The position numbers and the translations under genes are program-made. Of a DNA stretch of 64,000 nt, positions 1 to 12,278 are shown one piece after another. The notes beneath the pieces were generated by a model. It saw nothing but the letters and a program-made list of their open reading frames with translations, did no database searches and was not told where the DNA came from. The stretch lies in the NCBI GenBank assembly GCA_013350335.1, contig CM023539.1:11284302-11348301 (forward strand), given 5' to 3'. The stretch comes from Chimonanthus salicifolius. Taxonomy: Eukaryota > Streptophyta > Magnoliopsida > Laurales > Calycanthaceae. Within the stretch, counting starts at the first letter, position 1, and the number at the start of each line of letters is the position of its first letter.

Positions 1-427
1 GTGATTGACATAGTTTATCGGGTATCTATGATTTTCCAAGTTTTTTTTCAAATATTGATAAAATCCCAGTTTTCTAAGATAATTACTATTTTAGAGTATC
101 TTGCACAAAAAAATTATGAAATGGATATGATTTTGATAATAAAGAGTATCAGATTGATCTTTATATACATATTTCACTATCTAAACAATGATAAACAAAT
201 CAGGAACCTTTATCATAAAACTTTCTAATGTAAAAATCATTGTCTATTTTGAAGTCAAATATTCCTTAGTATATTTATTTCTCCAAAAATTAATATTAGC
301 ATTAGAGCAATACTCATTTGATTGATTGCCACCATTGAGTTCATTGATATGAATAAAATATTTAATCATTCAAATAAATATAAACTCTTTAAATTAAAAT
401 TATTATTTTTCAAATGGGTTCCTTTCA
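1..427. other. AT-rich stretch, nothing recognised
   Basis: No domain, RNA gene or repeat with recognisable ends is seen. Short open frames here are what AT-rich DNA gives by chance. It lies outside the left end of Copia-1, so it may be intron or upstream flank of the receptor-like protein gene whose last exon is at 12.6 kb. No upstream LRR exon is visible. Confidence 0.6.
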
Positions 428-574
428 TTAAGATTCCAAAAACTATATTCTCATTGAATACAACTTGTAATATATATAGAGAAATCCCTAACTATAAGAT
501 AACTGAGAGACTAAGTTACCCCTAAGCACAATTACTAATCCGCGCTTATACAAATAAGATAATACAATCTAACA
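428..574 (-). repeat. Copia-1 3' LTR (147 bp)
   Basis: Read on the minus strand it starts TGTTAGATTGTATTATC and ends at ..GGAATCTTAAT. It shares the stretch attaagattccaaaaac and the words ataagataactgagag and taagcacaattactaatccgc with 12279-12353. It has an 11-base stretch absent from the other copy. Confidence 0.75.
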
Positions 575-589
575 ACCGCCTTGAAACTC

Positions 590-3500
590 GCGATGTTACA
601 GAGTTAAGCATTGAGAGTTTGCTAAGTAGAATCTGGAAGCGTGTAATGGTGTGTGACTTTGTGAAGAAGTCAGCCAGTTACATTGCAAAAGAGACAAACG
701 GAAGAGAAATTGTGCCAAGCTCAAGATAATGGTGCACAAAGTGGCAGTCCAACTCAATGTGCTTAGTGCTCTCATGAAAAACTGAGTCATGTGCTATTTG
801 AATAGCACTCTTATTATCACAATACATGGGAGTGGGGGCAAAAGAAAGACATCCATGTCTGCAAGTAACCAACGAAGCCAAACTACCTTAGCAATGGTAG
901 AAACCATAGCCCGATACTCAGTTTCGGCAGAAGAACGAGCAACAACATTCTGTTTTTTGTTTCTCCATGAAATAAGACTCACCCAGGAAAATACAAAAGC
1001 CAGTCGTAGATTTGCGATCAAAAGGATCACCTGCCCAACCAGCATCAGAAAATTAAAGGAGCTCCAAGGTAGACGACGACGGAAGTAAAAACTGCCATGA
1101 ATATACCGCAAAATACGAATGACAACTTCCCAATGAATAGACGTAGGTGCAAAGACAAACTAACTGACAACATGAACTTCATATGCAATATTTGACCGAG
1201 TAATTGTGACATATACCAAGCTCCCAACTATAGTGCGATACAACATAGTCCAAAGGAGTCTCGACTGGTTTGGTGTTAGTAATGTGGGCTATTCTAAAAA
1301 ACTTCAACAACACATTTGGATTGAGAAAGAAGATAACCATTGGGAGAAAAGGAAACTTCAATACCCAGGAAGTATGGCAGAGGCCCCAAGTCTTTCATTT
1401 GAAATTTTCTGTGTAACTGTAATTTCAACTGGGCTATACCATCAAGATCATCACCTATTAGGATCATATCGTAACATATAAAAGAACAAGGATACGACCA
1501 ACAGAGGTGGAGCGAACAAATAGAGCAGAGTCATGAGCATTGGATTGAAAGCCAGGCGAACCAACCACTGTAGAAAATTTCTCACACCAAGCATGGGGTA
1601 CCTGCTTGAGGCCCTACAATACCTTTCTAAGTCTGCATACTTCTCCAAATTATGAGGAACTCCTGGAGGAGGAACCATATACACTTCTTCAAAAAGATTG
1701 ACATTCAGAAATGCTTTCTTCACATCCATTTGAGATAGACTCTATCGATAAACAGATGCAACATCAATTAAAGTGCGAATAGAGGTCATCTTTGCAATTG
1801 GAACAAAGGTCTCTTCATAATCAATACCATATTCTTGTGAAAATCCCTTAGCAACGGGTCAAGCCTTATATCGCTCCACTGAACCATTAGATTTGGTCTT
1901 AATTTTATAGACCCATTTGCAGCCAATTGCATGTTTATCTAGGAGTAGAGGTACCAAGTCCCATATGCTTTGATGCAATGCAGAAAGATCTTCATTTATT
2001 GCATGTTGCCAAAGAGGATCACAAATAGCCTCCTTATAGGAGGTTGGTTTAGACAGAGCATGAATGGAAGTAATAAAAGAAGAAAATGAAGTAGAATAAC
2101 AAGAATAACCAAAATCTTCATGAGAGTAACCAAATCGATTAGGAGACTTACTGTCTCGTGAAGGATAACGGGGAGTAGCATGATCCACATTGTCAAAAGT
2201 CGAACGAGCATCAACCGGAGGAGATGGATGATTAATATTTGCAGATGACACAACTTCAACAGGAGTAGAAGAAACAGAGTGAGGCAGAACAGACACAAAT
2301 CAGACACAAACAAATTATCAATATCAGAGTAAGGATTAATACATAGAAGCTCAGATTTAGGAAGAGTGCTAGAAGTAAAAAGATCAGAATAAAAAGGAAT
2401 ATGTTAAAAAAAAACAACATGACGAGAGAGATACAATTTTTGTGCACTGGGATCATTACAACGATATCCTTTTGACCTTCACCATAACCAAGAAAAACAC
2501 ACATGACAGACTTTGCAGATAATTTTGTGCACTTACTGTGAGGACCAAGAACAAAACATGTACAACCAAATACTTTCAAGGAGAAATAATCAAGAGTATT
2601 ACCGTACAACATTTCAAATGGAGATTTACCAGAGGTAAGTGCAAAAGGAATTCTTTTAATCACATGGGTTGCGATGAGAACTGGTTCTCCCCAAAATATG
2701 CTAGGGACACTAGCAGAGAGTAACATAGAGCGAGCAGTTTCAACAATGTGCCTATGTTTTCTTTCAGCACCCACATTTTGCTCAGGAGTATCAGTGCAAG
2801 AAGATTGGTGAAGGGTTCCATCCGAAGCAAGTAGATCAGAAAAATTACCAGATGTATACTCTCCACACAAATCTCCTCTAAAACGTTTAATAGTAGTAGA
2901 AAACTGTACATAAATGAGTGCACGAAAAGCTTGGAATGTAGCAAAGAAATCAGAACGATGTTTCATCAAATAAATCCAATAATAACGAGAATAGTCATCA
3001 ATAAATGATACATAATATCTGGACCCTCCTTTGGTAGCAATAGGGACAGGTCCCCACACATCAAAATGAATTAAATCAAAAGGAGAAAGCGAAAGTGAAA
3101 AACTCTTATGAAAAGGTAACACATAAAATTTAGTAAGTCTACAACCACTGCAATCAGAAATGTCATGGCAATTTAAAGTTCCTAAAGCTCCTGTAGAAAC
3201 CAAGTACTTTAAACAAGAACTAGAACCATATCCAAGACGAGAATGCCACAATTAAAAACTAGATGAATTAGAATTTAAACAGAATGATGACAAATCAACA
3301 GAAGATGCAGCAAAGTCAGGAGCGTGAAGCTACTCTAACACATATAATCCTCCTTCTCTACGGCCTGTCGCAATCACCTTCTTCGAATGAGAATCCTGCA
3401 CAGAATACGAAGTGGAAGAAAATGAACAATATACCCAGAATCATATAACTGACTAATAGAGATCAAATTCAAGGTAAGATAAGGAATGCAGTAAACATCA

Positions 3501-3720
3501 GAAAGATATAAATGAGAACACGCAATAGAACCAACACCTGCCATTGATATGGCAGTACCATTAGCAGTCAATACAGAAACAGATGAAGAAGAGGAAGATA
3601 AAGATGTAAATAAGGAAATATCATTTGCCATGTGATGAGTGGCTCTCGAGTCAAAGACCCAGGTGGAGTGAGGTATACCCGATGGAGCTAAGTAAGACAA
3701 ACCTATAGAAGGAGAACAAT
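590..3720 (-). pseudogene. Copia-1 pol remnant: protease, integrase, RT, RNase H
   Basis: Protease lies at about 3374-3700 with FDSRATHHM where plant copia usually has DSGATHHM, so the catalytic-loop glycine is Arg. Integrase is at about 2256-3251: HSRLGY pre-integrase motif, a C..C zinc-finger half, FDLIHFDVWGP with the first core Asp, GDLCGEYTS, and the AERKHRH block with the core Glu. RT pieces are at about 1100-2300, including IGCKWVYKIK and MDVKKAFLN. RNase H at about 600-1110 keeps CDNKSAIQIA and [11 protein letters not shown]. The YVDD catalytic motif near 1471 is lost: one G appears deleted, giving YVTI and a stop. At least five reading-frame changes are needed to cross the region. 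Confidence 0.85.
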
Positions 3721-3822
3721 AGACATGACATTAGCCTGATGTGTAGAAAGAAATTTCTGTAACTGCTGTGCAATGACTGACAATGTGGGAGTGGAAGATG
3801 ACACCTCATTCTAAGAAGGAAC

Positions 3823-5880
3823 TGTTGGCCTAATAGTTAAATCTACCTCCCCTAAGTCAGACTGAGTTGTCAATTCCATGACTGTGTTCGATTCAGTTAT
3901 GAGTTGTCAATTTGTGTGACTTGTCATGACCTTGTTCAGGTGTCAAGACCGTGTCTCTGGAAGACTTATATAGTCAAATCAAGTTTGAAGCTCTAGAAGA
4001 CACGTCATTTGGAAAGTATTGCACCAAAATCGGAAGAACTTCATGAATGTCAACCAACACAGGTATTTGGACCTTAGAATGACTTAGAAGACCTAGAATT
4101 ACCATTGGGACAAACCTTAGAGTCCATAACTTAGAATTTGGTTGCACTAATTTGGATTTCTTACGTTAGGTGAATTTTGCTCTATTTTTGGCAAGATTTT
4201 TCTTCTATCAAATATTCCAAAGTATTAGTAAAATTTTAATGATTTGATAGAGCACTAAAAGAGCTTTTTAAAAAGTCTAATAACACCCAATTCGGAAATA
4301 TAGCTCAAGTTATGAGCATTACAATAAAAGGGTGTAAAATAAAACAAAACAATTTTGTCATATACTCTCACTTTGAGAGATTATTTGAGATATCAAATAG
4401 ACTTTAAATTTGACCAACTGTAAGTATATAGATTCTCAATGATCTTTTCAACGAGTCCAAGAACATTCAATTTGGATATGTATAGCTCAAGGTATGAGCA
4501 TTTCAATGAAAGGGTGCAAAACAGATCAAAACAGTTTTGTCATATACCCTCAATTTGAGAGATTATGTAAGGTATCAAATTGACCTAAAATTGGACCAAA
4601 TTTTGTGAATAGATAGGTCTCTCAGTGATCTTTCCAACAAGCCCAAGAACTCTTAAAACCGAGTTTAGAAACCCAAATTATGGTCATTTTAGTGGAAGTG
4701 TACAAAACTGTCGAGTTTCAGTCTGCTGAATCTATGTTTCAGTCGATTGAAAATGTTTCAGTCGAATGAATCTTTATTTCAGTCGGCTGAATTGTGCCCA
4801 AATGTTTCAACTGTCATTTCTAGACATTTCAGTGGACTGAATCTTAAGTTCAGTCGAGTGAAATCGCAACGGGAAGTTTTTAACGGCTCTATTATTGTGA
4901 TTTCGACTTCCAACAGCCATATCTTCAAGAGGGCTTTACATGTATGACCTTAGGGCATTCCAAAGGTTGATTCTTGATGAGCAAAACCCTCTCTAACATT
5001 CTCCAAGACTCCCAATCATTTCAAGAGCACTAAAACTCCATAGTTAGATTACCAAAGTTCTTGAACTTAATCTCACTCACACTCAAAACTCTCATAGGCA
5101 AATCTTGAGCATCTTAGGCTCACTCTTGGGTGTGTATTTGAGAGACCTTTAGGGATAGATTGTATTTATAGGTAAACCTTTTATCATCCCTAAATATCAT
5201 CTCCTACATCTTGGTTTGCCATCATTGAAGCATCTACACTTCATCAAAGAAGCAAAGAAAAGGGGAGGATCTTCAAGAACATGCCAAAGCCACTTCGAGC
5301 ATCAAGAGGCAAGCGTTCTTGGTATTTTTCTAAAAATCAAATTCTTTCTATCATTGTATAATTTATATTGGGTTGGTGTAACCCTTGTAAGGAGAGAAGA
5401 ATGCTTCTCTCTTGAGCGTTATCGGTCCGATCGTCACCCGTGAAGAAGATCAAGTGTTGTATAGGTTCGATCTCTACCCGTGAAAGAGATCAAGGTTGTA
5501 ATAGGTTTCTTCTCCACCCTCGACGGAGAATTTAGTGAAATCCTCAAGTGGTGAAATTGAGGCGTGGATGTAGGCAAGGTTGCCGAACCACGTAAAAATC
5601 CTTGTGTCAAGATTTCCATCTCTTCTCACCTCCTCACCTTACGTTATGCATTTGTGTTTATTTCTTATATTTCTAGCACACTTGTTTGGTGAAGTTGTGT
5701 TTGTTGAGATTTCATTTCACATTCATTATTTATTATAAATCTCAATATTTTGGAAGATCAATTAGATAAATTAGTAAAAACCCAATTTTAATTGACCAAA
5801 GCTTTAAAGAAATTTAAAATTCCGCATTTGTCCTATTCACCCCCCCCCCCCTTCTCTAGGACAATCCAGCTTGACCAACA
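3823..5880 (+). mobile_element. LTR-S, solo LTR (2058 bp) nested in Copia-1
   Basis: Termini are TGTTGG..CCAACA and both sides carry the perfect 5-bp duplication ggaac (3818-3822 and 5881-5885). There is no internal coding region, PBS or second LTR, so this is a solo LTR left by LTR-LTR recombination. The C-run followed by tctagg near the right end, and a 'gccgaaccacgtaaaaatcc' tract, resemble long LTRs of the SIRE/Maximus copia group, which suggests plus orientation; family assignment is inference. It holds an array of CAGTCGACTG-like palindromes at 4716-4863. It sits in Copia-1 between protease and the zinc-knuckle region. Confidence 0.85.
4716..4863. repeat. Array of TTTCAGTCGACTGAA-like palindromes in LTR-S
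   Basis: Six copies of a roughly 15-bp dyad with varying centres: TTTCAGTCTGCTGAA, TTTCAGTCGATTGAA, TTTCAGTCGAATGAA, TTTCAGTCGGCTGAA, TTTCAGTGGACTGAA and GTTCAGTCGAGTGAA. Spacing is irregular (about 20-60 bp). The outer TTCAG/CTGAA arms are mostly kept while the centre drifts. Confidence 0.75.
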
Positions 5881-5885
5881 GGAAC

Positions 5886-7022
5886 AATTGCGGCTGCATG
5901 AGACTGCTTGTGTGTGGACACTTGCGGTCATTGTCTCTTCAATAACAAAGGACATTGTGCCTTCCAATGACCCTTCTGCTTGCAAAAGTTGTATTTATGG
6001 CAACTCTGTTGTAAAATCGATTATTTGAACTATAAGGAGGTCTGGATGGCACAGTCAAAACAGTCGACCAGGCAAAGGAATAAGTCTATTTCCATCAAAC
6101 TTTATCTTTTGTCTTAGAAAACTAGTGTCTAACGCTGTCCCTGAAACCAGGCCCAAATTTGATATGTGCAGTCAGGCAACAAAGACTGATCTTTCCAAAT
6201 GTTTCTGTCAAATACCTTTTCAAGTTCCAGTACGAAGAATTTCAAAATCGAAGTTTCCAATCAAAATAACCAAGACCCAAAAATCCAAGCTTTCCTTCAA
6301 ACACCAATGCATGCAGACAGAGAGGCTGGTTGAGTTGAAGTTGATCACTGTGTTGAAATATACCTTCTAGCTGTAATTGCAACGAATAATGGAGGGCAAA
6401 TGGACATCCTCAAGGTTCGAAGAGTTGCAGGTTGTGGGCAATGAAACAAACATGCAAAACAGCAATCAGGTGGTAAGTGGGGTACTTATAAGCAGCAAAT
6501 ATTGCACGCTAGCTGCGTGAGAAGCAGTTGGGCGGTGTGTGCAGAGGAGGCTTGAGCAACAACTGGTTTAGTGGGCCCAATCTGAAGAAGGCAGCAGCAG
6601 ATTCTAGCAACTTGTAAAGGTTTTCTACTGAATATTTAGAGCACAGTCAGTTCCATTCTTCTTCACAAGGATCCAAATTGAATATGTTCTGCCATAAGAT
6701 GTCCCACAAATGTCCCTCAGTGGTTCCTTCCTCTTCTTTCAATTTCCCTTTGTCTCCTCTAAACAGAATCACAACAATATAGACAAATTGCAAGCTCCGA
6801 ATGCCAATTTACAAAGGAAAAAGGCCTAAACCAGCAGAAACAGAGACAAAAGGACTTTGATCTTCACCTTTCTTCTCTCAAATTGCAAGCCGGAGTACAG
6901 ATCGTGAAGCAGTATCGCCGGACATTAGTTGGCTTCAACAGATCTAATATAAAAGCACGTAGATCGAGATCAAATGTATCAATGCCAATGAATTCTGGAA
7001 CAGGCGTCTCTACTGCTTTGAC
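5886..7022 (-). pseudogene. Copia-1 gag / zinc-knuckle remnant (proximal part)
   Basis: Between LTR-S and Copia-2 the minus strand still reads YNFCKQKGHWKAQC near 5945-6000. This is a CCHC zinc knuckle (C-X2-C-X4-H-X4-C) whose first cysteine is now Tyr. Further upstream (6050-7022) the gag frame is too decayed to follow. The region continues on the far side of Copia-2 at 11862-12263, which leads to the primer-binding site. Confidence 0.6.
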
Positions 7023-7027
7023 TAAAT

Positions 7028-7248
7028 TATTAAATCATTATTAGTAATTAGTTAGCTATTTTATTATTAGCTAGTTTGTCAGTTATTTTTTCTTAGTTAG
7101 TTTTCTGTTTTTGTCACAGCTGGCACAATTGTAACTACTTTCTCTGTTTTGCGTTGCTTAGCTTAGCTATTTATAGCTGAAGCATCTCGTGTAATTGGTG
7201 ATTAAGTTTTCAATGAGAACATACATTTCTTCTTCCTTGTTATTAATA
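7028..7248 (+). repeat. Copia-2 5' LTR (221 bp)
   Basis: Starts tattaaatcatt and ends ttgttattaata. It has a 13-bp net length excess over the 3' LTR and roughly ten visible substitutions, so the insertion is not recent. A TATTTATA word near 7168 is a possible promoter TATA box. Confidence 0.92.
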
Positions 7249-7260
7249 TGGTATCAGAGC
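7249..7260 (+). other. Copia-2 primer-binding site
   Basis: tggtatcagagc, complementary to the 3' end of initiator tRNA-Met, follows the 5' LTR with no gap. Confidence 0.9.
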
Positions 7261-7373
7261 ATTATTGCTTTTTGCTGCTCATTCCCATCTAGATCTGAAG
7301 TTGTTTGTTCTTTTCTTCGATCTGTTCTTCTGGTTTCATCTGCATCCCTGAGTATTTCTTCTCTTTGGTTTCT

Positions 7374-10300
7374 ATGGAGTCGATTGGTTATGGAGTTTCG
7401 GGATCGTCCGCCATTGTTGAGCCTTCGAGTCCTTATTTTCTTCATCATTCAGATAGTCCAGGTCTTATTCTGGTGTCGCAGGCTTTGACTGGAGATAACT
7501 ATGCCTCCTGGAGCCGAGCAATGCTGATCGCCTTGTCGGTGAAGAACAAGTTGGGCTTCATTAATGGATCCATTACCAGACCTGAAGGTAACGATCTTAA
7601 TCTCCTTAATTCTTAGATTAGGAACAATAATGTCGTCATCTCTTGGATACTTAATTCTGTTTCTAAAGAGATCTCTGCGAGTGTGATTTATGTTGAACCT
7701 GCTTATGAGATTTGGATTGATCTCAAAGATCGATTTCAACAAAGAAATGGACCTAGGATTTTTCAGTCAAGGCGTGAGTTAATGAACTTAGTCCAAGATC
7801 AGAGTTCTGTCAGCATTTATTTCACTAAGCTGAAGACTATATGAGAGGAGTTAAGTAACTATAGGCCTATATGTTCGTGTGGAAAATGCACTTGTGGTGG
7901 AGTCAAAGATCTGAATTCACACTACCAGATGGAATATATCATGTCCTTTCTTATGGGGCTACACGATTCCTTATCTCAAGTCTGTGGCCAACTACTTCTT
8001 ATGGATCCCCTTCCACCTATAAATAAGGTGTTTGCTTTAGTGTCTATAGAGGAACACCAGCGGAAAATTGGAGTTCATAGTAATACTAGTTCTGATTCAG
8101 CCAACAGTATGGCTTTTGCTGTTAGGAATGATAATAACAGTAGAAGGAATAATAGTGGGAGCCAGAACTTTGGTGGTTATTCTGGTGGTTAGAGAGGTCA
8201 AAGAAAGGATAAGCCGCTTTGCACACATTGCAATCTTCATGGTCACACTGTTGAGAGATGTTATAAGCTACATGGCTATCCACCTAGTTTTAAACCAAGG
8301 TAGAGAGATAATTTTTCACAGTCTAATAAGGTGGCTAGTAATCAAGTTTCTAGTCAGTCTACTTGTAATTCAGAGGTGAAGGCAGATCAACAAGGCAATG
8401 TTGGGAGTTTCTTGCAGAATCTCAACAGTGATCAATGTCAGCAACTGATGCCTTTACTTTCAAGTCAGTTGACAACCATTGTTAAGACCACTAATGAAGT
8501 CCATTCAGAATTCATTTGCCACCTTACCAAACCAAACTCATATACCAGTTAGTTACAGTGGAGAAGTTAGGCTGAGTTCCTTGCTTGTTCTCAAAGATGT
8601 ATTATTTGTACCACAGTTCAAGTTCAACTTGATTTTTGTGGGTGTTCTTACAAAAGATTCCCACCTTACAGTTGGTTTTCTTTCTAGTTGTTTCATGATT
8701 CAGGATCTTACCAGCAAGGAGATGATTGGCAAGGGTGAGAAGATTGAAGGCCTATATGTTCTGGATGCTGGAACTTTACTTTCTGATTCTACACTGTACA
8801 TAAAAAATTTGTCTGCTCATGCATGGCACAATAGACTTGGCCATTTGTCCTCTATGCAGTTGGATACTTTGAAAGACCGCTTAAACTGTGGTACTTCCTT
8901 AGAGATAGGTTGATAGACATGTTAAGAGGAGGAAGGAACTTGTTAAACAATAACAACCTTCACGAATTCTTAAACACCAGACTTCACTTCATAACAGTTG
9001 GTATAATCCAGAGTCACGAAGTCTAATAAGACTCCTTGTTATGTTTGTCATTTAGCTAAACAAAGAAGATTATCCTTTGTTTCTAATAATCTTATGTCTC
9101 AATCTTCATTTGATTTGGTGCACTGTGATATTTGGGGGCCCTATCACATCTCATCTTATGCTGAGCAAAAACATGATATCAGCAGTATTATTCCCAAGTT
9201 TTTCAATATGGTGGCAACTCAGTTCAATGCTAATATCAAGATTTTTAGATCTGATAATGCGCGGGAGTTAGCATTTCTTGAATCTTTTAATGAAAAAGGA
9301 GTTCTTCATCAATTTTCTTGTGTGGACACAGCACAACAAAATGCAGTTGTCGAAAGAAAACATCAGCATTTACTCAAGTTGCCAGTGCTTTATTCTTTCA
9401 GTCCAGAGTGCCCATTCAATTCTGGACTGAATGCATTCTTACAGCCACATACATCATCAATAGAACTCCTTCACCTCTGTTACATCAAAAGACTCCTTAT
9501 GAAGCTCTTCAGCAAAATGCAGTTGATTACTCATTTTTCAGAGTATTTGGATGTCTTGCCTTTGCTTCCATTCTTAAGGCTCATCGTACCAAGTTCCGAC
9601 CAAGGTCTAGGATATGTATTTTTCTGGGATATCCTCCTGGTGTAAAAGGCTACAAGCTCTATGACATTCAATCTAAACAAGTTTTTATCTCAAGGGATGC
9701 AGTTTTTCATGAGGATATATTTCCATTCCATTTAGTTGTAGCTCCTGATACACTTTTTGATCCTTTTCCTGACCTTGTATTACCTATGTCTTCTCTTGAT
9801 ATTACTATCTAGCACAAAGATCCACCCACATCTGTTTTACCAGATTCATCAATTGTTCCAGAAAATAAAGCCTCTGTTGTACCAGAGTTGGCTTCTTCTG
9901 ATGTTATTCCTCTTTGGAAGTCTTCACGAGTTTCTAAAACTCCTTCCTATCTTCGTGATTTTCATTGCAGTTTATTGATGCATCATGAGTTGCCTTCCTG
10001 CAATACCTCATATCCTCTATCCAAGTATTTGTCCTATGATTCCTTATCTCCATCTCACAAGGAATTTGTCCTGACAGTTTATTCTCATTATGAGCCACAA
10101 TATTACCACCAAGCTGTCAAATTCCCACAATGGAGAGAAGCTATGCAAGCAGAGTTAGATGCCATGGAATTCAACAAAACTTGGACAGTTGTTTCTTTGC
10201 CTCAAGGAAAACACTCTATTGGCTGTAAGTGGATTTACAAGGTTAAATATAATTCAGATGGTACTAGAGAGACAGAAAGCCCGTTTAGTTGCTAAGGATT

Positions 10301-11639
10301 ATACTCTGCAAGAAGGTGTTGATTTCATTGAAACCTTCTCACCAGTAATAAAATTAGTTACTGTCAAAGTCTTATTGGCACTTGCTAAAAGTCAACGTTG
10401 GCATCTAACTCAACTAGATGTTAATAATGCGTTTCTTAATGGAGATTTATTTGAAGAAGTGTACATGGACCTTCCTCTTCGTTATAGCAGTAAAGGGGAG
10501 AATTTAAAACAAGGTGAAAGGCTTGTTTGCAAGCTACATAAGTCTATATATGGACTTACTCAAGCTTCAAGGCAATGGAATTCAAAGTTTGCTCATGCTC
10601 TTATAAAGTTTGGTTTTGTTCAATCGAAGGCAGATTACTCCTTGTTTACCAAAGGATTAGGTTCATCTTTTGTTGCATTGTTGATATATGTTGATGATAT
10701 AATAATTACTGGTCCTAATAGTCAAGCTATAGATTCTCTAAAGAGTTTTCTCCATAGCCAATTTAAGCGTAAGGACCTAGGTCAATTGAAGTACTTTCTT
10801 GGTTTTGAAATTGCAAGATCTGCTCATGGCATGGTGCTTTCTCAATGCCATTATGCCCTTCAGTTACTTGAAGATACGGGCTACTTGGCTTGTAAGCCTG
10901 CTAATGTTCCTTTAGATCCCAAAGTCAATTTGAATAGCAGTGATGGTGAACTGCTAACTAATATTTCTCAGTGCCGCCGACTCATTGTAGATTGCTTTAC
11001 CTTACCATTTCCAAGCCTGATATTACCTTTGTTGTGCATAAACTAAGTCAGTTTTTGGCTCATCCTCGAGTCCCACACAAGCAAGCAGCTCATCATTTGC
11101 TTAGATAAATTAAATCAAATCCTGGCCAAGATTATTTTTCTCTATCAATTCTTCTCTTCAACTTAAGGCTTTTTCGGATGCTGACTGGGGAGCTTGTTTG
11201 GATACAAGGAGATCAGTTACTGGTTTCTGTGTATTTCTTGGAGATTCTTTGATATCTTGGAAAGCTAAAAAGCAAACAACTATATCCAGGTCTTCAACTG
11301 AAGCAGAATATCGTGTATTGGCCTTTACTGCTAGTGAATTAGTGTGGTTTCGGCACTTATTACAAGATTTTCAGATTGATGTCCAATCTCTAGCTCTTTT
11401 GTTTTGTGATAATCAAGCTGGCATACACATAGCTTCTAATACCATTTTTCATGAACGGACAAAACACATAGAACTTGATTGTCATTTTCTTCGGGATAGA
11501 GTTACAGATAGAGTTATTCGACTTATGCCAGTTTGAACTCAACATCAACTTGCAGACCTTTTTACAAAGGCTTTGCCATCTTCATTACTGGTTCCACTTC
11601 TATCAAAGATGGTTGTCAAGGATCTTTACAGTCCATCTT
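7374..11639 (+). pseudogene. Copia-2 gag-pol polyprotein, inactivated
   Basis: Gag starts at ATG 7374 (MESIGYGVSG). A stop follows at about 7614 and another near 7842. The zinc knuckle CTHCNLHGHTVERC is near 8219-8260. The protease region is largely deleted. Integrase begins at HAWHNRLGHLSS (8815), is broken by a stop at about 8911, and resumes with FDLVHCDIWGP near 9110; some core residues are missing after it. The AVVERKHQH block is near 9340. RT includes [14 protein letters not shown] and an intact [12 protein letters not shown] (about 10680). RNase H with [10 protein letters not shown] and [10 protein letters not shown] ends near 11535. Frame changes occur at about 9370, 10275 and 11000-11190. 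The order PR-IN-RT-RH is copia-type. Confidence 0.88.
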
Positions 11640-11648
11640 GAGGGGGAG
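11640..11648 (+). other. Copia-2 polypurine tract
   Basis: gagggggag directly abuts the 3' LTR. It primes plus-strand DNA synthesis in this element class. Confidence 0.88.
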
Positions 11649-11856
11649 TATTAAATCATTATTAGTAATTAGTTAGCTAGTTTGTTAGTTAGTTTTTCTT
11701 AGTTAGTTTTTCTGTTTTTATCACAGCTGGCACAGTTGTAACTACTTTCTCTGTTTTGTATTGCTTAGCTTAGCTATTTATAACTGAAGCATCTCGTGTA
11801 ATTGGTGATTAAGTTTTCAATGAGAAAAATACATTTCTTCTTCCTTGTTCTTAATA
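11649..11856 (+). repeat. Copia-2 3' LTR (208 bp)
   Basis: Same termini as the 5' LTR (tattaaatc..ttaata). It is followed at once by the TSD taaat. Confidence 0.92.
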
Positions 11857-11861
11857 TAAAT

Positions 11862-12263
11862 GGAAATAGGAACAGAATAAATGGATTGCTTTCAAATTCA
11901 TCTCCAAATCTCATGGCTGGCGTTACCACAAAGAAAGTTGCAGTAATGTGTTTGAATGCAATGCACTTGAACTTCCACAATCAAAACTTGCATCTAAAAT
12001 CCAGTTTCGTTCACACAAAAGTATTTATTCTTCACACACAGGTCACAGATGGCTTGAATTGAAGATTCTGCAAAGTTCTACGATGGTGTTGGGCAGTTTC
12101 TGGGTCGGTCAAGAAAAGAGAAAAAAGAAAGGCAGTGAGAGGATGAGATTAGGAAACCAGGTGGTGGATGGCATTGCAAAGGGATGCAGAGGATCGTGAT
12201 GTGGAAACTAGATGTCGGATGGTGTTGCTGAGAGATGCAAAGGATCGGCTATGCATAACCTTG
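11862..12263 (-). other. Copia-1 leader/gag remnant distal to Copia-2
   Basis: Continuation of Copia-1 between the Copia-2 insertion and the Copia-1 primer site. No gag frame can be followed with confidence. Its place between the TSD taaat and the PBS complement is what assigns it. Confidence 0.55.
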
Positions 12264-12278
12264 CTCTCGATACCATAT

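Larger units (their letters stand above)
7028..11856 (+). mobile_element. Copia-2, complete Ty1/copia element with TA..TA termini
   Basis: A 4829-bp element with LTRs at 7028-7248 and 11649-11856, PBS at 7249-7260 and polypurine tract at 11640-11648. It is bounded by perfect 5-bp duplications taaat (7023-7027 and 11857-11861). The ends are TATTAA..TTAATA in both LTRs rather than the canonical TG..CA, while TSD, PBS and PPT are all regular. It lies in the leader/gag region of Copia-1 in the opposite orientation. The gag start resembles the Ale/Retrofit lineage (HHSDSPGLILVSQALTGDNY); the lineage call is inference. Internal stops make it defective. Confidence 0.93.

Noticed and set aside
1..228. 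75-residue frame at the window start
   Set aside because: AT-rich, Ile/Phe/Lys-biased translation typical of non-coding DNA.
7023..7030. TG..CA ends for Copia-2 hidden a few bases away
   Set aside because: No TG or CA pair near the boundaries gives a TSD; taaat with TA..TA ends is the only placement consistent with PBS and PPT.
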